This document shows, piece by piece, positions 9,075 through 16,963 of a DNA stretch of 64,000 bases. The DNA is from Nonomuraea sp. NEAU-A123 (GTDB lineage: Bacteria; Actinomycetota; Actinomycetes; Streptosporangiales; Streptosporangiaceae). How positions within the stretch are numbered: position 1 is the stretch's first letter; the number at the start of each line of letters is the position of its first letter. Position numbers and translations under genes: made by a program. Under the pieces are notes generated by a model. The model did not search any database and had not been told where the DNA came from. It saw nothing but the letters and a program-made list of their open reading frames with translations. Where the stretch lies: positions 620,001 through 684,000 of the forward strand of contig NZ_JAHFZZ010000005.1 of NCBI RefSeq assembly GCF_018603905.1. The letters run 5' to 3'.

Positions 9075-9158
9075 CGGGAATGCGGGCAAGCCGGGATCGA
9101 CCGGGGCTGGCGGAGACGCAGGCACGTATGGAGAGGCCGGATCGACCGGAGTCGACGG
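9060..9158 (+). repeat. three dispersed copies of an 18-base gene-end sequence
   Basis: The sequence ATCGACCGG followed by a variable AGCTGACGG-like half appears at 9060-9077 (the end of the cyclase gene), 9096-9113 and 9141-9158. The 116-base spacer before the next gene is therefore largely built from repeats of the preceding gene's 3' end. Confidence 0.7.
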
Positions 9159-9190
9159 CGACGCGGGCTAGCCAGGAGAGGCCGGTCACC

Positions 9191-10801
9191 ATGCCGCATC
9201 AGGCGGGTGGGGGGATCGCCATCGCGGCGCCGCACCGGGCGGGCGTGGCGGCGGCGCGGGAGATTGTCGCGGCCGGGGGCGGGGTGGTGGACGCGGCGCT
9301 GGCCGCGGCGGTGGCACTGACCGTCGCCTACCCCCACCAATGCTCGATAGGCGGCGACCTGGTGGCGCTGATACGGACCCCGGACGGCACGGTGCGGGCC
9401 GTGCTGTCGATGGGCGCCGCCGCCCAGTCGATCGACGTGGCGGCGCTGCGCGCCACCTCGCCGCGCATGCCGCCGGGCGGCCCGCTGACCGTGACCGTTC
9501 CCGGGGTTGTCGCCGGCTGGGCGGCGCTGGCGGACCTGGGCGGACACCTGCCGCTCGACCGGGTACTGGCACCGGCGGTCGCGCTCGCCCGCGACGGCGT
9601 GGCGGTGAGCGACGGCCTGGCCAGAGCCATACGAGCCAGGCTCGACGTCGTCAGGGCCGACCCGGGCCTGTCCGCACTCCTGCTCGGCGCGGACGGCGCC
9701 CCGCTGCCGTCCGGTGCCGCCCTCCGGCAACCCGCCCTGGCCGCGACCCTGGAGGCGGTAGCCGCGGACTGGCGCTCCTTCTACACCGGCGAGATCGCGA
9801 ATCGCCTGGTCAGCGGCTTGCGCAAGCTGGGCTCCCCGCTGCGGGCGAGCGACTTCGCCGCCCACCGGGCCGAGGAGTGCGAGCCGCTGCGGCGCGAAGC
9901 CGGCGGCATGACGTGGTGGGCGGCCCCGCCGCCGAGCCAAGGCGCCTCACTGCTCGCCGTCCTCACCGCAATGGACGCGCACCCGGATCTCACCGCGACG
10001 ACCGCGATGGGTGCACGTCCGGATGTCACTGCGACGACCGCGCACCCGGACGCGACCCGGTGGCGTGGGCAGAGGCTGCTCGCGGCGGCTCGCACTGCCG
10101 AATCGCGCAGGGACGCGCTGCTCGGCGACCCGAGGATGGGCCCGGTGGACCTGGACGGGCTGCTGCTCCTCGACACGGAACGCACCGTCGACCGCCTACC
10201 CTCAGGACCGAAACCTGCCGGGGACACGGTGGCGATCACTGCCGTGGCCGCGGACGGCAGCGCGGTCACGTTGATCCAGAGCGTGTTCCAGAGTTTCGGC
10301 TCGGGCCTGCTGGAGCCGTCCACCGGGGTGGTGCTGCACAACCGCGGCTCTGCCTTCAGCCTGGTGCCGGGCCACCCCGGCGTCGCGCGCCCGGGAGCGA
10401 GGCCGCCGCACACGCTCTGCCCCGTTCTCGGCACCAGCGCCGACAACGTCGTGGCGCTCGGCTGCCAGGGCGGCAGGGCACAGCCCTGGATCCTGGCCCA
10501 GGTGGCCGGCGACGTGGCGGCCGCGCGTAACCTGTCCGCCCTCCTCGCCCGTCCCCGGTGGGTGATCGGCTCACGCGACCTCGGCCTTGACGACCCGACC
10601 CTGGTGCTCGAACCCGGCGTACCCGATGCGGACGCCCTGGCGACCACGGCCCGCGACCTCGGCCTCGCGCTCGCCGAACTGCCCGCGCTCCATGACGACG
10701 CGGGCCACGTCCAGGTGGCCCGGCTCGGTCGCGGGGGACTGGCCGCAGCCAGCGACGTGAGGGCGGACGGCGCCGCGTCGGTGATCGGCACCGGAGCGTG
10801 A
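9191..10801 (+). CDS. gamma-glutamyltransferase-family (Ntn) hydrolase
   Basis: A 536-residue gamma-glutamyltransferase-like protein. I choose ATG 9191, preceded by AGGAGAGG at good spacing; a longer frame upstream runs through repeat-rich spacer. The large-subunit start matches the family (AAPHRAGVAAAREIVAAGG). In the likely small subunit, D-T-V-A near residue 345 is where the family places its autocatalytic Thr, followed by the FGSG segment. No signal peptide is visible, so it may be cytosolic, unlike secreted GGTs. A 36-base tandem repeat inserts about 24 residues (HPDLTATTAMGARPDVTATT) ahead of the expected processing site. It is the last gene of the operon. Confidence 0.82.
   Translation: MPHQAGGGIAIAAPHRAGVAAAREIVAAGGGVVDAALAAAVALTVAYPHQCSIGGDLVALIRTPDGTVRAVLSMGAAAQSIDVAALRATSPRMPPGGPLTVTVPGVVAGWAALADLGGHLPLDRVLAPAVALARDGVAVSDGLARAIRARLDVVRADPGLSALLLGADGAPLPSGAALRQPALAATLEAVAADWRSFYTGEIANRLVSGLRKLGSPLRASDFAAHRAEECEPLRREAGGMTWWAAPPPSQGASLLAVLTAMDAHPDLTATTAMGARPDVTATTAHPDATRWRGQRLLAAARTAESRRDALLGDPRMGPVDLDGLLLLDTERTVDRLPSGPKPAGDTVAITAVAADGSAVTLIQSVFQSFGSGLLEPSTGVVLHNRGSAFSLVPGHPGVARPGARPPHTLCPVLGTSADNVVALGCQGGRAQPWILAQVAGDVAAARNLSALLARPRWVIGSRDLGLDDPTLVLEPGVPDADALATTARDLGLALAELPALHDDAGHVQVARLGRGGLAAASDVRADGAASVIGTGA
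9971..10042 (+). repeat. 36-base tandem repeat inside the GGT-like gene
   Basis: Two in-frame copies (9971-10006 and 10007-10042), differing at several bases, encode AMDAHPDLTATT and AMGARPDVTATT; a partial third copy (AHPDAT) follows. The reading frame is kept. Confidence 0.85.
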
Positions 10802-10851
10802 TGGACGGCGCTGTACGTCACGGACGGCACCGCGAGCTTCGACTGGTACGA

Positions 10852-11799
10852 CTACCAGCATGCGGCGGCGCATCCGTGCTGATGCTGCTCCGGCAGGTAG
10901 CTCTCAGAATGGGCCCACACCAGCACATTGGTCACGCCTTCCCGCTCGAAGAAGGCGAGAACCTCCTGATCCGAGTAGCGCAGGCTGAAATGGGTGAGGA
11001 CGAAGAGGTTGTCCGGGTGCGCCACGACGAACGGCCTGAGCTCGCTCCACACCGTGTGGCCGACGCGCCGCGCTCGATCGAGCTCGGCGTCGTCCAGATA
11101 CGTGCACTCGGTGATGATCACCGGATGGTCGAAGAGCCCGGGGCTGCGCCCGAGCGCGCTCGCGTGCGTGTCGCCGAGGTAGGCGAACAACGGCCGCTGG
11201 ACCTGCCGGTCCACCGCGATGCCCCGCTTGCGCCTGTCCGCGATCAGCCGGCCGAACTCGGCGGCGCCGAGCGTCGCCTTGAGCTCCTCGATCTCGGGCA
11301 TGAGGGCTCGCCGGTTCTCCGCGACGCAGTAACCGACGCTGGGCACCTTGTGCTCGGACTCCAGGACCCGGACCGTGTGGGAGCCGTGCTTGCCGAAGCG
11401 GAACTCCGCACCCGGCCGTACGCCGTGCACCCGGGCCCCCGCCGCGAGAGCCGGGTCGAAGGCGGCCACCTGGTTCAGCTCGGTCGTGGCGCGCAGGTAG
11501 TCGCGCACGTACGGTAACGCCTCATCGGGCACGTAGATGTCGACTCCGGTCGATCGCGTCGCCAGGAAGTCGAGATCCTTGGAGTGGTCCAGATGCGTAT
11601 GCGTCAGCAGCACCGTGTCGACCTGACGGCCCTCGGCCAGCCCCGCGTCGAGGGCGAGCTTCAGCTCGGGGACGTGGAAGAACGTCTTGTCGTTGGCGCG
11701 CGAATAGCCGGTAAGGGTCAGCTGGGTCCCGGGCAGCTTCCACGTCTTCCACTGCCGGAACGGATGCCCGCGCTCCAGGCGCTCGGGATGCACGATCAT
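10852..11799 (-). CDS. MBL-fold metallo-hydrolase (RNase Z-like)
   Basis: A 315-residue metallo-beta-lactamase-fold protein. HTHLDHSKD supplies the zinc-binding HxHxDH motif, and GDTHAS and a late H (LTHFSLRYS) complete the probable di-metal site. The layout is that of RNase Z-like hydrolases. I start at the ATG at 11799 because conserved-looking sequence begins there (IVHPERLERGH); a GTG at 11901 or ATG at 11895 would add about 33 low-complexity residues. It is convergent with the operon above and divergent from the BRCT gene. Substrate unknown. Confidence 0.82.
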   Translation of the reverse strand: MIVHPERLERGHPFRQWKTWKLPGTQLTLTGYSRANDKTFFHVPELKLALDAGLAEGRQVDTVLLTHTHLDHSKDLDFLATRSTGVDIYVPDEALPYVRDYLRATTELNQVAAFDPALAAGARVHGVRPGAEFRFGKHGSHTVRVLESEHKVPSVGYCVAENRRALMPEIEELKATLGAAEFGRLIADRRKRGIAVDRQVQRPLFAYLGDTHASALGRSPGLFDHPVIITECTYLDDAELDRARRVGHTVWSELRPFVVAHPDNLFVLTHFSLRYSDQEVLAFFEREGVTNVLVWAHSESYLPEQHQHGCAAACW

Positions 11800-11915
11800 G
11801 GCGGGCAGAATATCGGCCGGTAGAAGGCGAGCTCCGCGGCAAGAACCGCCGTGCGGGCGGCATAACCGCCGAACAAGAGGCGAAATGTCGGTCATCTCCA
11901 CTACGGTCGCTTGGC

Positions 11916-14900
11916 ATGATCATCAGTGGCAGCCAGATCGTGCTGGCCGGGCGGTTCGGCCGGCTCTCGAAGGATGAGGCCAAGCGCGGCCTGGAGGCGT
12001 TGGGCGCGAAGGTGACCGCTTCGGTCTCGGCGAAGACCGACCTGGTCTTCGCCGGGACGCACTCGGGGGCCAAGGCGGGTCCGGCGGCGGTACGCGGCGT
12101 TCCGATCTACGACGAGGACGCGCTGGCGGCCGTGCTCGAAGGCCGGGAGCCCGGCACTCCGCCGCCGTCCCCGCCGTTCACCGGCATCCCGGACGAGCGG
12201 ATAGGCCCCGACGAGGCCCTCGACACCCTCAAGAACGCCGACTGGTCCGCGTTCACCCCGGAGCGCGACGCCGTGCCGCTGCGGGACGCCCTCCAGGCTC
12301 TGGAGCAGGTCCACGGCGTCACCGGCGCGCATCGCCTCGCGACCGCCCGGCTCCGCGACGCGGGCGCGCTGCTGCGCCACTCCGACGTGCACCACGGCCG
12401 GTTGAACGGCCACGCGCTCAGCCCGGACGGCCGCCACCTCGCGGTCGGCAGCCGGCCCGGCGACGACTACGACCGCGGCGGTGTCCTGCAGCTCTTCGAG
12501 GTCGCCACCGGCCGCTGCGTCCACGCGATCGACGGCATCATGGGCGGCATCGGCTTCCCGGACTACACACGCAGCCTTCAATGGTCGGCGGATGGCAGGC
12601 GCATCGCGCTGGAGTACAACACCAACGCGACCGGCGTGTGGGACCCGTTCGGCACCGCCCACGAGCCGATCGCGGGCGCGTTCTTCCTCGCCTCCGGCAG
12701 ACCGTTGGGCATGGCCTTCGCCCCCGAGGGCAGGCGCGCGTTCGTCTACGGAGGCGAGTCGGACTTCCTGCGCAATGTCATCGTGGCGATGCACCAGGGC
12801 TCGGTCACCGGGCCACCGGACGCTAACCAGGAGGGGACGGAGCCGATCGAGTTCAGCGGACCGTCGGCCCAGACCCGGAGCGACGAGCCCGAGCTCATCC
12901 TCAGCCGGGCGTTCTGGTCGCGCGACGGCTCCCGTGTCTACGGAGAGGCGACGGACGAGTACGCGGCGATCTCGCTCGATGTGGAGAAACGGCAGATCAC
13001 CTGGATTCTGGGCCTGGAAGAGGAGCAGGACTCGGCGCCGCCCGAGTGGAGCCTGGACGAACGACTCCTGGCCCGCCAGCGCGACGGAAAGCTCATCATC
13101 GCCGACGCGCTGACAGGTGAGACGACGGCGGAGCTTCCGGGCTACCCGGGCGCCGACGTCCTGTGCTGGGGGCCGGGCGGCCGGCTGGCGGTGGTGGACC
13201 CGGCGGCCGGGATCGTCGGGATCATCGACGCGACGGCCGGCGAGCACCGGCACGACCTGAACGTATCGGCGGCCACCTCCAACCCGCGCGGCTGGGACGC
13301 CCGGTCGTGGGCCTGGTCGCCGGACGGTGAGCGGGCCGCCTGTGTCACCGCCGACGGGCGGATCGAGATCTGGTCGCTCGGTGAACGCCCCGAACGGCCG
13401 CGCGTCCTGGACGGCATCAGCGGGGATCACGGCTTCGGCCTGGAATGGCCCGCCGACGACGTGCTGATCGCGATCGGCCCGCACGCGGTGCGCTTCCTGA
13501 GCCCCGAGACCGGCGAGATCGTGGCCGACCATCCCTTCCACCACGCCCCGGCCGCCCGTCGCCCGCTCTTCCTCACCGGCCGTGACCTCGGCGACCAGCT
13601 CCGGCTCAACCCGACGTTCGCGCTGGACGAGGACACCTGGGCGGTGGCGTTCGAGGACGGCACGGTCATCGCGCGGCCGGGCCGGGACGGCGATCTCGAC
13701 GGTCGGCTCTGCTGGTCCATCGCCCGCCGCTTCGCCTGGCCGTTCCGCTGGGGTGAGCGGAGAATCTTCCCCGACCCCGCCCACGCGGGAGTGGGGGCGG
13801 CCTCGCCGGAGACCGAGCGGCTGCTGGCGCCGTTCCGGGGACGTGGCAGTACGGCAGAGGCGACGGGGACGTGGCCGCCACCCGACACCGCCACCGTCAC
13901 CGATCTGATCACCGTGGTCCGGGGGACTCTCGTCGACCTGACCGTTCATGACTCGGTCGTCCACGGGGAGTGGATCGTCAACACACTCCAGCAACTCGCG
14001 ATGATCTGCGCCCGGCGGGGCGAGGCCGCCGAAGCCCGCGAACTGGCCCTCGCGATGCCAGAACACCCGCGACGTCTCGGACACCTCGCGCGGATCGCGC
14101 TCGCGCTCGGCGCGGCCGGTTTCGGCGCCGAGGCCGCCGCGGTCTTCCCCTACGCCGACAACGATCTCGCGGACGGGTGCGACGCGGCGGACATGGCGGC
14201 GGTCGCCGGGGCCTGCGCGGTCCTGGGGCGGCATGAACGCTCCGAGCAGTGGTTCGCCTCTGCGCGCGAGGCCGCCGACGCCCACCGTTCGAACTGGGAC
14301 GTCCGCCTGCCGCTGGTCTGGGCGCTCACCGAGTGCGGCCGGGAGCAGGAGGCCCGCGTCGTGCTGGACGAGGGCGTGGGCACTCCGAGGGGCTGGAACC
14401 AGGGCGTGCCCTGGCTGGTCTGCCTGCTCAGGCGGGGCGAGACCGAGCTGGTGCGCGAGTTGATCGGGGAGCGCAGCGAGCCGAAGGACCCCGAGAAGCC
14501 GCACGCCAATGGGGTGCGCTGGTTCGACGCCTGGACGGCAGCCCGCGCGCTCACCGTCTACGGGCAGCCGGATCTGCTCCGGCTCTGGGGCGAGATCAAC
14601 TGGGCCTCGGTGCGGGACGACCTGCCCGTGGCCGAACGGATCGCGGCCGAGGGCAGGCCCACCGGCCCGACCTACGGCCAGTTGACCGATCTCGCCGCCC
14701 AGCACGCCAGGCTCGTCAAACTCTCCAAGGCGGCGAAGCGCCGCGAATCAGCCCAGGTGGCCCGGAACGCGGCGGAGTGCGGCCACATCAGCGCCGTGCT
14801 CGACCTGCTGCCGTGGACGGGCGAGCCCGGCAAATTCGGCCTGGACGGCAACGCCCGCACCTGGGTCGCGCTCAGCGCCCTGCGGACCGTCGCGATCGGC

Positions 14901-14921
14901 GTGGACGTCGACGTGTGGTGA
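11916..14921 (+). CDS. BRCT-domain protein with WD40-like propeller repeats
   Basis: A 1001-residue protein. Residues 1 to about 75 form a BRCT domain (IVLAGRFGRLSKDEAKR, then SAKTDLVFAG), like the C-terminal BRCT of NAD-dependent DNA ligases. The central part (roughly 140-620) has irregular beta-propeller-type repeats, for example ALSPDGRHLAVGSRPGDDY and WSPDGERAACVTADGRIEIW. The C-terminal third (about 650-980) is alpha-helical and TPR-like in character. It starts at ATG 11916. BRCT suggests binding of phosphoproteins or DNA ends, but I do not recognise a named function for this combination. Confidence 0.8.
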   Translation: MIISGSQIVLAGRFGRLSKDEAKRGLEALGAKVTASVSAKTDLVFAGTHSGAKAGPAAVRGVPIYDEDALAAVLEGREPGTPPPSPPFTGIPDERIGPDEALDTLKNADWSAFTPERDAVPLRDALQALEQVHGVTGAHRLATARLRDAGALLRHSDVHHGRLNGHALSPDGRHLAVGSRPGDDYDRGGVLQLFEVATGRCVHAIDGIMGGIGFPDYTRSLQWSADGRRIALEYNTNATGVWDPFGTAHEPIAGAFFLASGRPLGMAFAPEGRRAFVYGGESDFLRNVIVAMHQGSVTGPPDANQEGTEPIEFSGPSAQTRSDEPELILSRAFWSRDGSRVYGEATDEYAAISLDVEKRQITWILGLEEEQDSAPPEWSLDERLLARQRDGKLIIADALTGETTAELPGYPGADVLCWGPGGRLAVVDPAAGIVGIIDATAGEHRHDLNVSAATSNPRGWDARSWAWSPDGERAACVTADGRIEIWSLGERPERPRVLDGISGDHGFGLEWPADDVLIAIGPHAVRFLSPETGEIVADHPFHHAPAARRPLFLTGRDLGDQLRLNPTFALDEDTWAVAFEDGTVIARPGRDGDLDGRLCWSIARRFAWPFRWGERRIFPDPAHAGVGAASPETERLLAPFRGRGSTAEATGTWPPPDTATVTDLITVVRGTLVDLTVHDSVVHGEWIVNTLQQLAMICARRGEAAEARELALAMPEHPRRLGHLARIALALGAAGFGAEAAAVFPYADNDLADGCDAADMAAVAGACAVLGRHERSEQWFASAREAADAHRSNWDVRLPLVWALTECGREQEARVVLDEGVGTPRGWNQGVPWLVCLLRRGETELVRELIGERSEPKDPEKPHANGVRWFDAWTAARALTVYGQPDLLRLWGEINWASVRDDLPVAERIAAEGRPTGPTYGQLTDLAAQHARLVKLSKAAKRRESAQVARNAAECGHISAVLDLLPWTGEPGKFGLDGNARTWVALSALRTVAIGVDVDVW

Positions 14922-14922
14922 G

Positions 14923-14981
14923 TCTTGAGGCGATTAAGCCTTGTACTCATCGCGGACACGTTTTCGAAGGCCGCCTCAAGA
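14923..14981 (+). promoter_or_regulatory. long stem-loop between BRCT gene and helicase gene
   Basis: TCTTGAGGCG (14923-14932) is perfectly complementary to CGCCTCAAGA (14972-14981). An inner GCCTT/AAGGC pair directly abuts the right arm, giving a two-part stem. It begins two bases after the BRCT stop codon and lies 215 bases ahead of the helicase start. No clear U-tract follows, so it is either a weak terminator or a structured leader of the helicase mRNA. The remaining 14982-15196 stretch shows no gene I can support. Confidence 0.6.
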
Positions 14982-15196
14982 TGTTTCCCGGCCCTTTGCA
15001 AGGATAGAGCTGCGATATCGCCCTCGGTGGGACGGCGACGACTGCCGTGCTGGGCGGGGATGAGTCCGCACCCCTTATGCTCCCGTTCTGGCCTGTCGTC
15101 GGCGGGGGAGGGGTTTGGGTGCATCGAGGCCCTTCCCAGGAGAGGACCGGCGGCGGGGATATCAAAGTAAATGTGGAAGTTCGTGAGGAGTCGGCG

Positions 15197-16894
15197 ATGA
15201 CCATGAACGCAACCGGCGGCGAGGCAACCTTCGCCGATCTGGGGCTCCGATCTGAGCTCCTGGATGTGCTGTCCGCTCTGGGTTACGAGGAGCCCACTCC
15301 GATCCAAGGAGAGGCGATTCCCCCGTTGGTGGCGGGGCGTGATCTGCTCGGGCAGGCGGCGACGGGCACGGGGAAGACCGCGGCGTTCGCGTTGCCCGTG
15401 CTTCAGCGCATGTCCCACCCCGGTGACAATGCCGGGCCGGTGACGCTGGTGCTTGTGCCCACACGTGAGCTGGCCATTCAGGTCTCGGAGGCGTTCCATC
15501 GGTATGGCCGCACGCTCGGGACCCGGGTCTTGCCGGTCTACGGCGGAGCGCCCATCGTCCGGCAGTTGCAGGCGCTAAAGCGCGGCGTGGACGTCGTGGT
15601 CGCGACACCGGGACGGGCCCTCGACCTCATCGGCCGGGGATCGCTCGACCTGCGGGGTCTGCGCACGGTCGTGCTGGACGAGGCGGACGAGATGCTCGAC
15701 ATGGGGTTCGCCGACGACATCGAGGCGATTCTCGCCGAGACTCCGGAGGACCGCCAGACCGTGCTGTTCTCGGCGACGCTTCCGCCGCGCATCGATGGGA
15801 TCGCCCGCCGCCACCTGCACGACCCGGTCCGGCTGGAAATGGGGCATGCGACGGCGGAGGGGCGCGAGGCCACGCCGTTGGTGGAGCAGAGCGCGTACCT
15901 GGTCGCCAGGGCGCACAAGCCCGCGGCGCTCGGCCGGCTGCTCGACATCGAGGCACCGGCGGCCGCGATCATTTTCTGCCGCACCCGTGACGAGGTCGAC
16001 CAGCTCACGGAGACCATGAACGGGCGTGGACACCGTGCCGAGGCGCTGCACGGTGGGATGGAGCAGGAGCAACGCGACCGCGTGATGTCACGGCTGCGGG
16101 CCGGGACCGCCGACCTGCTCATCGCGACCGACGTGGCCGCGCGAGGCCTCGACATCGAACAGCTCACGCACGTCGTCAACTACAACGTCCCGTCCGCGCC
16201 CGAGGCGTACGTCCACCGCATCGGCAGGGTGGGCCGCGCCGGCCGCGAGGGGGTGGCTCTGACCCTGGTGGAGCCACGCGAGCACCGCATGCTCAAGGCG
16301 ATCGAGCGGGTGACCAAGCAGCGGATTTCGGTGGAGCGGCTGCCGACCGTCGCCGACCTGCAGGCGCGCCGGATGGAACTGACCCGGTCCGCGCTGGAGG
16401 AATGCCTCCTGCAGGACGACCTGGAGTCCTTCCACGTCGTGGTCGAGTCGCTCACCGATGAGTTCGACCTCATGGAAGTGGCGCTCGCCGCCGTCAAGCT
16501 GGCGCACCAGGCCAGTGGGGCCGCGCTGGACGAGCAGGAGATTCCCGAGGTGGCCCCGCGGAGCGTGGAGAAGCGGCGTGAGCCCCGGGACGCCGGCCCG
16601 GACGGCGCGCGGTACGGTCGCGCCCCGGCGGGTGGAATGGTGCGGCTGTTCTTCAGCGTGGGGCGCAGCGCGGGCATCCGGCCACAGGACCTGGTCGGCG
16701 CGATAGCCGGCGAGTCGAGCCTGAGCGGACGCGACATCGGCGCGATCGAGATCGCCGACCGGTTCTCGCTGGTGGAGGTGCCGCAGGCCGCGGCCAACGA
16801 GGTGATCGCGGCCCTCCGGCAGGCCACGATCAAGGGAAGGAGACCGACCGTCCGCCGCGAGCGTGAAACGCGCAGCAGGCCGACACGACGATGA
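15197..16894 (+). CDS. DEAD-box ATP-dependent RNA helicase
   Basis: A 565-residue RNA helicase. The start is ATG 15197 behind GTGAGGAG; an in-frame ATG at 15047 would add a low-complexity leader. All core motifs are visible in order: the Q motif (GYEEPTPIQ), motif I ATGTGKT, motif Ib TPGR, motif II DEAD (LDEADEMLD), motif III SAT, and motif VI HRIGRVGRAG (usually HRIGRTGR). A C-terminal DbpA-type RNA-binding domain lies at about 475-545, followed by a basic tail. It resembles DeaD/CsdA helicases that act in ribosome assembly and RNA turnover, often cold-induced. Confidence 0.93.
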   Translation: MTMNATGGEATFADLGLRSELLDVLSALGYEEPTPIQGEAIPPLVAGRDLLGQAATGTGKTAAFALPVLQRMSHPGDNAGPVTLVLVPTRELAIQVSEAFHRYGRTLGTRVLPVYGGAPIVRQLQALKRGVDVVVATPGRALDLIGRGSLDLRGLRTVVLDEADEMLDMGFADDIEAILAETPEDRQTVLFSATLPPRIDGIARRHLHDPVRLEMGHATAEGREATPLVEQSAYLVARAHKPAALGRLLDIEAPAAAIIFCRTRDEVDQLTETMNGRGHRAEALHGGMEQEQRDRVMSRLRAGTADLLIATDVAARGLDIEQLTHVVNYNVPSAPEAYVHRIGRVGRAGREGVALTLVEPREHRMLKAIERVTKQRISVERLPTVADLQARRMELTRSALEECLLQDDLESFHVVVESLTDEFDLMEVALAAVKLAHQASGAALDEQEIPEVAPRSVEKRREPRDAGPDGARYGRAPAGGMVRLFFSVGRSAGIRPQDLVGAIAGESSLSGRDIGAIEIADRFSLVEVPQAAANEVIAALRQATIKGRRPTVRRERETRSRPTRR

Positions 16895-16963
16895 GGCCGA
16901 GCCGCATGGCACAGGCGTAACAGGCGATACCCGCGCTCGGACGGATGGCCGGGCGGCGGGTGC

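Noticed and set aside
10799..11517. Plus-strand frame after the GGT-like gene
   Set aside because: It is antisense to the MBL-fold gene, which has an intact HxHxDH motif.
11901..14705. Long minus-strand open frame (over 900 codons) opposite the BRCT-propeller gene
   Set aside because: High-GC antisense shadow: repetitive R/G/A/V-rich composition with no domain signal, whereas the plus strand encodes recognisable BRCT and propeller segments.
14925..15170. Small plus-strand frame ahead of the helicase gene
   Set aside because: It would translate through the stem-loop, has no convincing ribosome site and no recognisable sequence.
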